A DNA stretch of 64,000 bases from DATKNA01 sp963786765 (GTDB lineage Bacteria > Actinomycetota > Actinomycetes > Actinomycetales > Kineosporiaceae). Position 1 is the first letter of the stretch. Each line of letters begins with the position of its first letter. The position numbers and the translations under genes are program-made. Where the stretch lies: assembly GCA_963786765.1 (NCBI GenBank), contig CAWBAJ010000007.1, positions 1 to 64,000 of the forward strand. The letters are read 5' to 3'. Positions 26,877 through 37,712 of the stretch are shown here, piece by piece. A model generated the notes under the pieces. It was given only the letters and a program-made list of their open reading frames with translations. It was not told where the DNA came from and did not search any database.

Positions 26877-27393
26877 CCTCAGGTCCGCTGCAATGGCATC
26901 ACTACGCTCGCCAGCAAGGGCGTCGTCGTACGAATCGTGCACAAATGTCAGCGAGGAGGTCGGACCTGCGGGCGACAGCAGAGGACATCCTTTCCGGCAT
27001 CGCGGCCCTGCGAGCACGAGCTGACCTATGAGCTCGTCGCCGGCGACGAGGGGCAGATGGGTGTCGGCGTCCCGCGTCCTCTTCAGTCCGTGGCGCACGA
27101 GCATGCCCGCTCGGTGACGCATTCGCACGGGACCCGCCCTCGCCGCACCGATCGGCGTCGCGACCTCGACGAGCGGGTGGCGCCCCTCCACCGCCTGCGC
27201 AGCCGCACAGCCCACGCTGAGCAACTGCTCGGCGACGACGTGACCCACGCGCGTCACCGTCAACTCCTGGCGTTCGCCGGACTCTCCCGCGAGCTCGGCC
27301 TTCACCTCGACCAGCTATCCCCTTCTCCCGGCTGCTATCTCGGCCGCCCACTTGAGACCTCGCTCATGCCGGGAGCCAGGGATCTGGACGGGC
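26877..27393. other. No confident gene
   Basis: A short frame from the ATG at about 26947 (MSARRSDLRATAEDILSGI) and a frameshifted continuation (DERVAPLHRLRSRTAHAEQLL) look weakly protein-like, but no domain is recognisable. It may be a decayed small gene ahead of the att-like copy E. Confidence 0.3.
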
Positions 27394-27550
27394 GTGACAA
27401 GAAACGTGACAAGAATCTGAGGCGATCAGGGCAACTCCAGCAACTCCAGGCTGATCGACTGCAAGCAAAGCAGCAGGTAGAAGGCATAGTTGGCGTCGTC
27501 CGGCACCCTTCTAATCCGCCGGCCGTGAGTTCGAATCTCACCGGGTGGGC
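27394..27550 (+). repeat. att-like repeat copy E, ending in tRNA-Arg(UCU) 3' half
   Basis: This is the best-preserved copy. It has GTGACAAGAAACGTGACAAG at the left, then AACTCCAGCAACTCCAGGCT, GCAAAGCAGCAGGTAGAAGG, and at 27508-27550 CTTCTAATCCG with the T-arm GTGAGTTCGAATCTCAC. The first 100 bases are nearly identical to copy B (8473). With copy F it flanks the block holding the two giant genes. Confidence 0.78.
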
Positions 27551-28023
27551 TGGCTGGGTCATCGCTGGGCTGCGCTGGCTGGGCCGGGGCCGGGGCCGGA
27601 CGCGCACGCGCCTTCGCTGGGAGCCCCGCATTGCCACCGCGCGCGTGTCACTGATGGTGGTCACGCCACCGGTTGCCCATGCTCAGAGGTCGCATCTATG
27701 CGTGGACGCGGTCCCAGGCTTGGTCGGGTTGGCCGCCGGGAGCATGAAGTAGCTTCCGGTGTCCCACCAGAACCGCTCGCTCGCCTCGTCCCGGACCGGC
27801 CCGGAACCCAATGATCGCCACTGGCCGACCGTCCTTGACGGGTGCGTCGACGATCTGGCCGTCCAGGGGCCCGCTCCATCCGGCTCTGAACGCGGCAGTT
27901 ACCGGACGGACAGAGCACGCCGAGCACGGTGTCCGTCCGGGCGACCATGTCAGCGTTTTGCGCTGACGCCCGTACTTAGGAATCTCTTTGATCTCGAGCG
28001 CCGGGGAGGTGGGTGACTGCCTG
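27551..28023. other. No gene seen
   Basis: About 470 bases between repeat E and the end of the giant gene. No supported reading frame or RNA was found. Confidence 0.35.
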
Positions 28024-31000
28024 TCAGACGACGAAGGTCTCGGCGAATACCACCCGGGTCGACGTCGGCCGGTCGGCGGCGGAGGTGAGCGCCCAGAACG
28101 GTTCCGGATCGGTGGCCAGCCGCTCCCGCTCCACCACGACCACGCGGTGCCGTCCTGACGTGTGCCCGTCAGGCAGCCGGATGCGCCCGCTATACAGGAC
28201 GAGGGCGCCGCGGGTGGGCGGACCGTGGTCCAGCACCACCGGCTGGTCCACCCGCCGCCAGCCGAGATACGGGTCGCTGATGGCGTCGTCCCGCTCCTCG
28301 ACGTAAACCTCGACCTCGCTGCCGAACGGGAACGGGACCCCGCCGGTCTGCCAGGCCGCGCCGTGCCTCGGGCCGGTGACGGCGAGGCTGAGCAGCAGCG
28401 GGTCGTCGGAGGCGGCGGTCAGCGACACCGTGCGTTCCGGCGTGACCTGCACGATCTGCGCCGTCGTCACCGCCGACAGGTGCGCGCGCGCGATGCTGGA
28501 CGGCTGGTAGCGCGCCAGCGCAAGCCGGACGAACGGCGTGTAGGCCTCGCCGAGCTCCAGTTCCACGTCGCAGGTCCAGACGTCGCGCTCGGCGTCGAAC
28601 TCCACCTCGTGCCCCGCCACGCTCACCCGCTGGGCCGGATCCTCCAGCAGGGGCAGGTCCTCGGCCACGGCCACGGCGCGGGTGAAGTGCTGCGGGGCCG
28701 GTGTCGGCGGTGGCGGTAATGCCGGCCAGACCGGGTCGAACCCCCACCGGGTGACCAGGCGGTCCAGCACCGCGGGCACCGGGCAGGACGCCGACGCCCC
28801 CGGCCACAGCACCGCCCCGAGAAGCTCGCCGTCGCCGGAGGCGTACCAGTTCCGGGAGAGGAACAACCGCAGGCCGCCGCCACGCCGCCGGGTGGTCCGG
28901 GTCCGGCCCTCGCCGCCGCGCTCCCAGCCGAACAGCGGCACCGCGTAGAGCAGCTGGGGCGGCGGGGGCGGCGCCGAGCTGGGCACGTCCACCCACACCG
29001 GCTCCGACTCGCGGGTCAGCGCCTGCGGCGATGCCACCCGATCGGGCCGGAAGTACTCCCGGAACCGAGACGTCGCCACGGCCCGGTAGGCGATCCGCCG
29101 GTGCTTGGTGTCGTGCAGTTCGTGCGCAGAAAGGAACTCCGGCACGTCGTCCGAACGGGGGCCGGCGCCGAGCACGAGCAGGTCGTCGGCCTCGGTGAAA
29201 CGGGCCGCCTGGGCCCGGTACCCGGCTGGTGGCTCGCTCGCGACATCCCGGCGCAGGTGCACCTGCTGGGTCAACGCGATTGCGCTGCGCTCCCGCCGGG
29301 TCGGCGTGTCGTCTCCGCCGGGGCGCGGCTCGTCGACCCACTCCTGCCAGCTCGCCGCGACGTCCACCCGGTCCGTGCTGGCGGCGTGGATCCGGATCTC
29401 GCCGGCGAGGATTGCGGCGGTCCCCGCCCACAGCCGGGTCGCGCCCAAGACGAGGACGTCGGGCACGTGTAACGGGTGCTGCAGGGCGTGCACGAGCCGG
29501 AGCGTCCGGGCCGGGCTGACCGCCCACAGCCGCCCGGTCAGGGCGAGCTGCTGCAGAACGGGTACGTCCTGAGGCGCGGCGACGTCGAGCAGGGCGCGCC
29601 AGGCCCCGTTTTCGTCCAGGTGCTGTTCCTGCGGCACGGAGCTGACCTGGACATCCGCCCTGGCCGCCTTAGGCAGCGCCACGGTGAGCACCCGGGTCGC
29701 GGCCTCCCAGACCGGGGGCCCTGACCCCTCCACCACAAGCAGCCGGAACGGCTGGGCCTGCCACCACGACTCCGGCGTGCCCCAGTCGACGAGCAGGACG
29801 CCCGGCTGCGGCGGCAGTCCCGGCAGAAGTCCGGCTCGCTGGTCATCGTGCCATCCGGCTGCACCCGCGTGACCGTCCCGGCGGCCAATCCCGGCAGTCC
29901 GACCAGCGCCGCCCCGGTCGACCAGGGGTCCGGCAGGTAGGGAAGCTCCGAGCCGCTCCTCGGGACGGACCACCCGCCGGCCCCGACCTCGCTCAGCCGT
30001 CCGGACTCGCGCAGCGCCACCGTGTAGGCCGCCTGGACTGCAGCCGGGTCGTTACTGCCGATTGCGGCGTCGAAGCAGCCCAGCAGCTCGATGTCCTGGA
30101 GTGCCGCCTTGGCGGGCACCACATGCCGGTCGACGTCGTCGGCATACCCGGTGGCGGCGGCATAGTCGGGAGCACTGACGTCGTGGTCTGAGCGCAGCAC
30201 GGCGTGCTCCGCCGACTCCCCCTCGGTGTCCGCGCGGCGCGGCACCACCGCGGGCGCGGCGAGCGGGTCGAACCGGAGGAACTCGAACGGCCGGCGCGGC
30301 GGCAGCACCGGCTGTGGGATGCCGGCCGCGTCGAGCGCGTCGAGCAGCGCGTCCGCCTCGACGATCGTCGGGCCGTTGCCAGCCAGGTCTACGGCACGGG
30401 CCCGCACTCGGTACTCCCCGCCGACGCGCAGCCGCGGCAGAGATCGGGGCTGCGCGTGGAACGTCACCTCGAGCGGGACCCCGTCGGGCAGCGCGTCGTT
30501 GCGATCGGGCACCGGCTGGCTCTCCGGGTCGCCGGGCGTCGGCGCCTGCGGACTGCGTGAGAGGGCCAGCCCGGGCCGCGGGGCGGACAGGCTCCAGCCC
30601 TCCCAGCGAGCCAGCGACTCGTGCAGGTAGACCGGCGCCGTCGGGTCGGGGGCGGCACCCGGCGGCTGCGCCCGCTGGCCGAGCGCGAGCTGGGTGAAGC
30701 CCTCGTCGTCGACGTCCTCGGCCAGCAAGCCGGCGGCTTGACCGACGGTGACGTAGTGGCCGCGCCGCGCGTGCAGCGAATGCCAGGTGTCCGGGTCGCG
30801 CCGCTGCGTGACGTCGATCCGGAAGCCCCGGGTGACGTCCTCGGCGTAGAGCGTCGGCGGGTCGCCGGCCGCCAGCTCGAGGAGCATGTTGTGCCCGCTC
30901 GCCAGCCGGCCGTGCAGTGCCTCCGCCCGCCCGTCGTGCAGCACGGCCAGGCCGGTGGAGCGGAGCGCGGGCGCGGCGTCGGTGTCCGGGCTGCCGACCG

Positions 31001-32190
31001 GGCGGGGAAGGAGCGCGCGAGCGGTGGTCGCCAGCGCGGCGTTGAGCGCCTTGGACGCGGCGGAGTCGACGTCGACCTGGGCCAGGCTGTACCGCTCGCG
31101 GAAGCCCAGGTCGAGCAGGCCGTCGGCGATCCGCTCCCCCACCGGCTCCGGCCGCGGCGCCGACCAGAACGCGGGCGACCCATCCGGGCCGGGCAGCCGG
31201 TACGCGGTCCACGGCAGCGCGGGCTCGGGCAGGTCGACCGGCGGCGGCACGATCCGGATCCGGTCCTCGTCGGGGCGGACGGCATCCAGCGGCAGTTCCA
31301 GGTCGACCACGAGGCCTAGGCGGCGCAGTAGGAAGCCGTAGGCGCCCAGCGCGGTCTGGATCCGTTCGAAGTCCAGCTCGCGGGCAAGCTGGGCGGCGTC
31401 GGGCAGCGGCGTCGGCGGCTCCTCCGGGCGGTGGTGGAAGATCAGGAACCGGGCCAGCTCGCCCTGCAGGAACGAGCCGGTGATCGGCGCGGTGGCCGGC
31501 AGGTAGTCGCCGTCGACCCGGATGCGCCGGCCGGTCTCGCGGTCGTAGCGGGCGGCGGCGACAGCCGCGGACTCCGCCAACCGGCCGGCCACGGCACCGT
31601 CCAGCCGGGCCCTCATCGGCTCCTCGAACAGCCCGGCGTTGCGCTCCCGGCCGGCCGTGTCGAGGAGCCCGTTCCCGATCAGCTGGCTGGCCGACGGGAT
31701 GTCCAGCAGGCCGGCCCAGGCCCGGCTCGCGTCGTCCAGCCCGGCTAGCATGTCCATCGAGCGCGGCGGCGCTGCCGGCGAACCGGCGGCGGCGCGGGCC
31801 AGCAGGTCGACGACGTACGCGTGCACGGCCCGGGCGGCGTAGGTGGCGACCGGGCGCTGCGTCCAGCGCTCCGGCTCGTGCGGCCCGACCAGGGTGCCCG
31901 GCCCGAACAAGGCCCGCCACAGATCCGAGTCCGGTGCCGGCTACACCACCGCGGACGGCACCCGGCCGGTGCTCGCGATCTCGACCTCGAGGTCGGGCAG
32001 GGCCGCGGACAGTACCCGCGGCCAGTCGGTGAAGAACCGGGTGGAGTCGAGCGTGGCCGCCTCGCCGGTCGCCCGCAGGGTCATGAAGCACGACAACCGG
32101 GCCACGCCCCGGTCCCGGACGACCCCGGCGGGCAGCGCGGTGACAGAGCCTGCGCGTTCAGCACGTCGCTCTCCAACCTCTTCGGGTCAT
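28024..32190 (-). pseudogene. Very large unrecognised protein, interrupted
   Basis: From about 32190 to 28024 one long protein of roughly 1380 residues can be traced through several frames. Breaks are near 32160-32130 (N-terminal part), an in-frame TAG near 31942 (after RVPSAVV), and a frame change near 29850 (before LLPGLPPQPGVLLVDWGTPESWW). Conserved-looking stretches include GELARFLIFHHRPEE, LYAEDVTRGFRIDV, GEYRVRARAVDLAGNG and LRLFLSRNWYASGDGELLG. There is no signal peptide or membrane helix. I do not recognise the family. It directly follows the 1068-aa gene upstream on the same strand, gap eight bases, so the two form an operon. Confidence 0.5.
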
Positions 32191-32198
32191 GAGGACGA

Positions 32199-35100
32199 TC
32201 ACGCCGGCACCGGGGCGAAGGCGTCCGCGTACTCGGTCCAGGCAGTCAGGTCCATCAGGTCGCCGAACGTCGGGTCGCCGGCGGCCCCGGCGAACTGCTT
32301 CTGCACGTGCAGGCCGACGCTCTTGGAGATACCGAAGATCTCCACGCTGACCGTCACCGACGCCTCGCCGTACGCCTTGCCCGCGTCGTACGTCAGAGCC
32401 AGGTAGAACTCGACGGAGATCGACAGGATGCCCAGCACGCAGACCGAGCCGCCGAGGCGCACGTAGCCGCTGAGTTTCACATCCGACCCGAGCATGGCGA
32501 AGTAGATCCCCGCCATCACATGCACGTTGCCGCTGGCGACGCCGATGTCGAGGCTGAAGTTGCCGCCGAACTCGATCGCGGCCTCGACCTGCGGCGGCCC
32601 GCTGGTGTTCACTGCGACCGCGAAGAACCCGCCGCCGCCGAACAGCGCGACCGTCACTAGGAACGGGTGCTCGCGGCTAGAGATCGCGAACCGGACGCCG
32701 GCAGGGTCGCCGGTGAACGGCAGGGAGACCCCGGCCGCCAGCGCGAGCTGCTCGATCGAGACGACGCCGATCCCCAGCCCCGGCACGGCCAGCGTGTAGC
32801 CGGCGGTGATCCCGGTCGGCAGTACGGTCAGGTACGGCGGGTCGGCGAACCCGTCGGAGGGCAGGATCTCCCGCACGGTCTGGACGAACGAGAGCGCGCC
32901 CTCGAACTGCACGTCCACGCCGTCCACGTGCACGTCCATGCGGGAGCCGTGCGTCGAGGTGAACGCGAACCGGTTGAAGCGCACCCGGATCACGTCGGCG
33001 AACACCAGGGAGAAGCGGTCCAGCCGGCCGTCGATCCGGGACGTCGCGGCGTCCGGGGCCCCCACCGGCGCCCGACCCGTCACGGACAGCGCGAGCTCGG
33101 CGCCGCCGTCCAACGTCAGGTCGAGGATTCCCGTGTGCAGGTCCGTGATGTCCGGCTTCCAGGCGTAGACGGTCTCGACGGCGACCGGCCGGCCGCCCTC
33201 GAGCACCTCCCGGTGCGCCAGGACCGGCACCGGCAGCCGGCTGCCCCGCTCGTCCAGGCGCGCACGCAGCTGATCCGGGGTGAGATCACGCAGTGCCGGC
33301 GGGTAGACCGCGGCCGGGTCCGGCCACGACGCGGCGGCGTCGATGAGGTCCTTCAGGTCGAGGGCGCCGAACAGCTTGGCGGTCGGCAGGAACTGCCCGG
33401 CGTCGAAGCTCCCGGCGGCCATCCCGGCGGCGTCCCCGACCGGGCCGAACGCCTTCGACAGTGCCTGGACGGTGAACGAGGGCGCCGCCACCCCGCCGGA
33501 GCGGTCCGCCGCCGCCGCGGCCGGCAGGTTGCCCGTCTTCCCGAACAGGTGGGAGGCGTTGCCGGGCCCGAACCCGTGCTCGAGGTACTGCGGGGGATAG
33601 GTCATCGTCGTCGTCCCGCTCGCGACCGCGGGCCCGGCGAGCGTGCCGAGCACCGGCAGGCCGATGGTCGCCGAGCGCATCGAGGGCAGCACCGGCAGCT
33701 CGTCGGCCGGCACCACGTCGGCGGTCGACGACGCAACTCCCCACTCGATCGCGTGGCAGACAGTCGTCGTAAGGCCGGCGTGGTCACCGGGCTCCAGCGG
33801 GGCGAACGCCAGCGGCGCCCCCGGCACCGCCGCGGTGTGGGGCGTGCCGGCCGCGTTCCACACCGGCCAGGCCCGGGCGATGGAGTCGGCCAGGGGCTCG
33901 TCGACGACGAACGGCACGAACAGCAGCGGGCCGGTGAGCTGCACCGACCGGCCCTCGTGGTCGATCCCCAGCATCTGGAACAGGTACGGCATCGAGCCGA
34001 GCATCGGCACATAGGGCTGCCCGTCCGGCGGTGGCGGCGTCAGCTTCGGCGTCTGCAGCACCGTGAACCGGATGCCGGTCACCATCAGCTCCCGGCCGCC
34101 GAAGGGGAAGCCGGCGAGGCAGCGCCGGTAGTCGCGCACCGGCTGCGTGACCTGGATCCGGGTGTACTGCCGCAGGTAACCACCGATCGCGCCGCCCGGC
34201 CCGGGCTCGAACCGCCGCTCGGTGATGGTGATCTGCGACGCGCGGTGGCCGAGCGGCCAGAGCAGGCCGGGCTGCTGGTACTCGACGTACTCGTCCCGCC
34301 CGCCGCGGGCACGGTGCACCCACGCGATCAACCCGGCGTCCCGTGGCTCCGGGAACCGCAAGCGGTTGACCTCGATCCCGGCGCGGAGCCCGAGCGTGGG
34401 CTCGAACAGCTGCTCCGGAGCACCGGCCGGACTGGCAGGCAGTGCCTGGGTCTCGACCTTCTCGACGAGTGCCGCCTCCAGCATCGAGACGGAGGCGTTC
34501 GGATCCAGGGCGGCGGCGACGCCCGGGTGGGCACCCTGCGGCGCAACCGGAACGACGTCGGGCTCGGGCCAGCGGCCCTGGACGTCGAGCCAGCCGCCGA
34601 GTGCGGTCAGCATCAGCCGGTTCGCGCTTGCCGTGCCTGCCGGGTAGTAGCCGGTGGTGACCGGGAGGCCGAAGTCGCCCGACACCCGGACGAGACTGTG
34701 GCGCTGTTTCGCCGTCAGCGGTTGCGGCGTCCCGGCCGGCCACGCCGTGGGCCGGCTGAGCTGCGCCGCGTCGTCCCAGTCCGCGGTCCAGACGGCGCGG
34801 ACGGGCCCGGCGCCGGCGGCGGCGTCACCGTCAAGGCCCGACAGTCGGGTGTGCCACAGCTCGACCCGGCCGTCGCGGTCCTGCGGGCGCGGCGCGTGCG
34901 CCCAGCGCCCGGCGTCGGTCGGCGAGAGCACCAGCCGGTAGGGCAGCTCGAGGGCGGTCTGCGTGACCGAGGGCTCGGCCGGCCGGGTGCGCGGCGCGAG
35001 CGCCTCGGGTGAGGGTGTCTCGGGCAGCGCGTTCGAGGCCAGGCTCGGCCGCCAGTCGCGCCAGTCCAGCAGCGCGTCCAGGGTCAGCTGCAGCTCAGTG

Positions 35101-35405
35101 CGGTCCGGCGGCAGCAGGAACGCCAGCCGGGACTCGCGAGCCGCGACCGCGACCACCGGCGGAGGGTCGACGGGGTCCTGGTGGAGGTTGCCCTGGGTGT
35201 CCTGCTGCTCCTCGAAGGGCCGGTCCTGGACGTGCTGCGGCGGGAACGTGACGACCACGAGGGCGTCCGCGGCGGGATCGATCCGGACCAACCGGTCGGG
35301 CGCGTCCGGGTCCGGGTGGAGGTTGACGAACCCGAAACGCAGGACGAGCAGGTCATCCGGGCGGAGCACGTCAAGCGAATGCGTGAACGGCCCGAGCCTC
35401 CCCAT
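32199..35405 (-). CDS. Unrecognised 1068-residue protein
   Basis: A single intact frame encodes 1068 aa with good codon structure. The N-terminal half is rich in Pro, Asp and aromatic residues (LRPDDLLVLRFGFVNLHPD). The last 250 residues are a run of amphipathic beta strands with little charge: PFLVTVALFGGGGFFAVAVN, AAIEFGGNFSLDIGVASG, LSGYVRLGGSVCVLGILSIS and VSVEIFGISKSVGLHVQK, suggesting a beta-solenoid or barrel-like region. No signal peptide is seen. It is followed by the interrupted gene 28024-32190 and lies between att-like copies E and F. Function is unknown; the size and co-occurrence suggest a two-protein assembly acquired as a unit. Confidence 0.75.
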   Translation of the reverse strand: MGRLGPFTHSLDVLRPDDLLVLRFGFVNLHPDPDAPDRLVRIDPAADALVVVTFPPQHVQDRPFEEQQDTQGNLHQDPVDPPPVVAVAARESRLAFLLPPDRTELQLTLDALLDWRDWRPSLASNALPETPSPEALAPRTRPAEPSVTQTALELPYRLVLSPTDAGRWAHAPRPQDRDGRVELWHTRLSGLDGDAAAGAGPVRAVWTADWDDAAQLSRPTAWPAGTPQPLTAKQRHSLVRVSGDFGLPVTTGYYPAGTASANRLMLTALGGWLDVQGRWPEPDVVPVAPQGAHPGVAAALDPNASVSMLEAALVEKVETQALPASPAGAPEQLFEPTLGLRAGIEVNRLRFPEPRDAGLIAWVHRARGGRDEYVEYQQPGLLWPLGHRASQITITERRFEPGPGGAIGGYLRQYTRIQVTQPVRDYRRCLAGFPFGGRELMVTGIRFTVLQTPKLTPPPPDGQPYVPMLGSMPYLFQMLGIDHEGRSVQLTGPLLFVPFVVDEPLADSIARAWPVWNAAGTPHTAAVPGAPLAFAPLEPGDHAGLTTTVCHAIEWGVASSTADVVPADELPVLPSMRSATIGLPVLGTLAGPAVASGTTTMTYPPQYLEHGFGPGNASHLFGKTGNLPAAAAADRSGGVAAPSFTVQALSKAFGPVGDAAGMAAGSFDAGQFLPTAKLFGALDLKDLIDAAASWPDPAAVYPPALRDLTPDQLRARLDERGSRLPVPVLAHREVLEGGRPVAVETVYAWKPDITDLHTGILDLTLDGGAELALSVTGRAPVGAPDAATSRIDGRLDRFSLVFADVIRVRFNRFAFTSTHGSRMDVHVDGVDVQFEGALSFVQTVREILPSDGFADPPYLTVLPTGITAGYTLAVPGLGIGVVSIEQLALAAGVSLPFTGDPAGVRFAISSREHPFLVTVALFGGGGFFAVAVNTSGPPQVEAAIEFGGNFSLDIGVASGNVHVMAGIYFAMLGSDVKLSGYVRLGGSVCVLGILSISVEFYLALTYDAGKAYGEASVTVSVEIFGISKSVGLHVQKQFAGAAGDPTFGDLMDLTAWTEYADAFAPVPA

Positions 35406-35544
35406 GATCGGAAATTAGCATTTCTGACCTTGTGGCGGAAGGCTTCGGCCCCCCGTCGACGCGCCGTTCGTCATGGCGCGGGCACGCCTCGCGGATGTTC
35501 CATCCTCGCCGAGGCGGTCAGCGTGGTGATCCTCAGATCCTCGG
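35406..35544. promoter_or_regulatory. Upstream region of the giant-gene operon
   Basis: The 140 bases preceding the GTG/ATG of the 1068-aa gene contain a slightly AT-rich patch (CGGAAATTAGCATTTCTGACC) at about 35410-35430. This is the likely promoter or leader; hexamers cannot be assigned with confidence. Confidence 0.3.
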
Positions 35545-35720
35545 GTGGGGGTGGTCCGGCGCAGGGTCGAGGTCGCCTCCCAGCCGGCATCTGGCAGTCC
35601 ATCAGCACCGTGTCGTACCTGACCACCGGGCGGGTTCGACCGCCTCCCGGCCGGTGCCGACGACGTCGACTTGGCGGCCCATCTCGGCCAGCATTACCGC
35701 AACCGGACGGGGACGTTCCG
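35545..35720 (-). pseudogene. Receiver-domain remnant (response regulator/hybrid kinase)
   Basis: Minus-strand frames read VAVMLAEMGRQVDVVGTGREAVE, here split as VAVMLAEMGRQ and VDVVGTGREAVE, then in a shifted frame VVRYDTVLMDCQMP. This is the usual helix-strand-phosphoacceptor pattern of a receiver domain in hybrid kinases. The remainder is lost. It is a small fossil. Confidence 0.45.
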
Positions 35721-35883
35721 TAGGAACGTGGTCGGGGCGGTCGCGAGATCGGGAACTCTCCGTGATGCTCGGCGACATGCAGCCTCCGTGCCGCGGCTCA
35801 TGGAATCCGATGTGGCGCGAACCATGTCCCACCCCCGTCGTCCCAGGCAGCTACAGAGACCCTCGAGGCGACGATAGGCACAC

Positions 35884-35959
35884 GTGGAAGGCAGGGTCGG
35901 CAATGTCGGGACGTCTTCTGATCCGCCGGCCGTGGGTTCGAATCTCACAGGCTGCGCCA
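35884..35959 (+). repeat. att-like repeat copy F (right part)
   Basis: The copy holds GTGGAAGGCAGGGTCGGCAATGTCGGGA, matched as GTAGAAGGCATAGTTGGCG in copy E, and then CTTCTGATCCG with a T-arm GTGGGTTCGAATCTCAC at 35915-35959. The paired GTGAC motifs are absent. It is the rightmost copy seen and the most diverged in the acceptor end (CAGGCTGCGCCA). Confidence 0.65.
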
Positions 35960-36045
35960 CGTTGTCCTCAGTCAGGACCCGTATACAACTGAGGGCTAGA
36001 AGATGTCCCCACCGCAGCCATGGCGGGCTGGCCCGCGCTATCAGA

Positions 36046-36807
36046 TCAGCGCGTCGTTGCAGCGCACGAGGGGGCCGTGCCGACGGCCTTGGCTGCGGCG
36101 AAGAACGCCGCAAGGGGGACCGCGGCGGCCAGGACCATGGCAGTCCATTTGGCCATGTACTGCTGTTCGGTCATGTCGGCCTTATGGCCCATCATGTCGA
36201 GGTGTGCCGCCCATTGCGCGACTACCGCACGGCCGCGGCCGATGGCGCCGGCCTGCTTGGTGGCGAACGTCGAGCAGGCGTGGGCGGCCGCCATCCGAGC
36301 CGGGTCGACCGGCCTGGCGGGCGTTCCACACGCTGAGGCCGCTGCCCGGTACGCCGTCTCGGCTGCGGCCTTGGCAGCCATGTCGGCGGGCCCGAATGCC
36401 TTGCTGGCCGCCCACTGGGCCTTTGCCTGAGCAGCCGTGATCTTCTTGGCGTCGAACGAAGTCTGAGCCGCGACATGCTGAGCCCAGTGCATCGCAGCGG
36501 TGCGCTGCGCTGACAGCAACGCACCGCCGGTGGTGATCTGCTGCCGGCAGCCAGTCCACCATGCCTCCACCGCTGCCGCGTTGGATCCCGTCTGGCCGCT
36601 CGACGACGGGCTGCCGAGGGTGGACGGGGCGGCCCTGGCCGACGGGCTGGTCGACGTCGGCATGCTGCTCGCTGGGCTGGTCGACGCCTCCTGCGGCGCC
36701 TGCCCGGTCAGCCAGCTGATGCCACTCAGAGCCAGCACGACCGCGATGATCGCGACGACGATCGCGACAGATCGCCGTGACGACTGCTTGTGGCGACCGT
36801 CCGGCAT
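36046..36807 (-). CDS. Single-pass membrane protein of unknown function
   Basis: AGGAGGG lies five bases before ATG 36807. The product (253 aa) has a short basic N-terminus, one membrane helix (VAIVVAIIAVVLALSGISWL), a Ser/Thr/Pro linker of about 45 residues and an Ala-rich helical domain of about 160 residues. That domain holds three Cys and many His, Met and Trp (WWTGCRQQI, MHWAQHV, HLDMMGHKADMTEQQYMAKW). The His/Met-rich helices suggest possible metal contact. I do not recognise a named family. It stands alone next to repeat F. Confidence 0.65.
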   Translation of the reverse strand: MPDGRHKQSSRRSVAIVVAIIAVVLALSGISWLTGQAPQEASTSPASSMPTSTSPSARAAPSTLGSPSSSGQTGSNAAAVEAWWTGCRQQITTGGALLSAQRTAAMHWAQHVAAQTSFDAKKITAAQAKAQWAASKAFGPADMAAKAAAETAYRAAASACGTPARPVDPARMAAAHACSTFATKQAGAIGRGRAVVAQWAAHLDMMGHKADMTEQQYMAKWTAMVLAAAVPLAAFFAAAKAVGTAPSCAATTR

Positions 36808-37434
36808 GCGGCCCTCCTGATCCACCCCTTCGTCACACTGACTGTCGCAGAGCGGGACCACAGTCTCAACGATGGCTACGGATCGTTATTTTGGAGCGGT
36901 GTCGGGTAGCCCCGCTGGGTCAGCCGCCGAGCCTCGTGCTGGTCGAGACGACCAGGTTCATCTCAGTGGGGCCAGGGCGTCGACATCGAATGATGGGTGC
37001 GGTGAACGATGGTTCAGTGATCAACGGGAGGGACGAGACCGGGAGCGAACGCGTGGTCCGGGATCGAGACTGAGTACTGCGTCCCGACCGGCGCAGCAAG
37101 AAGCCCGAGCTCTGGAACGAACCAGTCATGACGGCTCACAACCCGGGCAGTCGGATCACCACGCCACCGCCAGCCTCGCCCGCAGCCGGGGCCGCACCGG
37201 CGCGTGGTCTGCCACTGAACCGTATGGTCGAGCGGATCGCGGCATTAGAAGGGGAGCTTCGATCACCTGCGCCCTCTCGACCAGCGCTCGACGGCCACCA
37301 TCAGGCGGGGGGCTCGGCGGATAGAGACCGCCCTCCCGATCAGCCTCGCTTTCACGTTATCGGCGTCACCGCGGCCGTGGACTGGTCGAGGGCGGCAGGC
37401 TGAGTGGGGCGCCGGGACGAGCGATTCGCGGCCG
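36808..37434. other. No confident gene
   Basis: About 630 bases with only weak frames. A possible start at 37128 (MTAHNPGSR, Pro/Ala-rich) has no recognisable domain and no convincing ribosome site. Confidence 0.3.
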
Positions 37435-37630
37435 CGCACTGGCGAATTGAGCGCGCGGGCCTGTTCGCAGACGGCAGTCAGGAGGGTGCTCAGCGCGGGA
37501 GCGGTCGGGCTCTCTCGAGTGATACAACAAGCCGTCGGCCGATGATGGTCTCCGCAACGTCGCGGACGGCCAGGGCCGGCTCGGTTGGGAAAAGTGTGAG
37601 GGCGGGCATCAAGGCGACGGCTCCGGCCAT
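37435..37630 (-). pseudogene. LysR-type regulator C-terminal remnant
   Basis: From ATG 37630 the minus strand reads AGAVALMPALTLFPTEPALAV and then IIGRRLVVSLERARPLP. After one frame change near 37500 it reads ALSTLLTAVCEQARAL. This resembles the last strands and helix of a LysR effector domain (GVALLP..., then ...PAVxALLDAL...). The DNA-binding half is gone. The assignment rests on pattern only. Confidence 0.35.
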
Positions 37631-37712
37631 CACGCGTCATTGACGCGGCCCGGTCGGCGCCTGTGACCACGCGTGGTGGCGCCGGCCTCAGGGGCGCGAT
37701 GTCACGCAACTG

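Noticed and set aside
25938..27305. A 455-codon open frame on the minus strand with repeated VEESVGADVDLDRVA units
   Set aside because: It is the antisense of the 144-base coding repeats; the plus-strand frame has the sensible composition and joins the protease domain.
27394..27460. The C-terminus of an integrase (frame reading RDKKRDKNLRR)
   Set aside because: No integrase core (R..H.R..Y) is present upstream in any frame; the GTGACAAGAA repeats are better read as DNA sites.
32667..35012. A 781-codon open frame on the plus strand
   Set aside because: It is antisense to the intact 1068-aa gene and is Arg/Gly/Pro-rich low-complexity, as expected for a GC-rich shadow frame.
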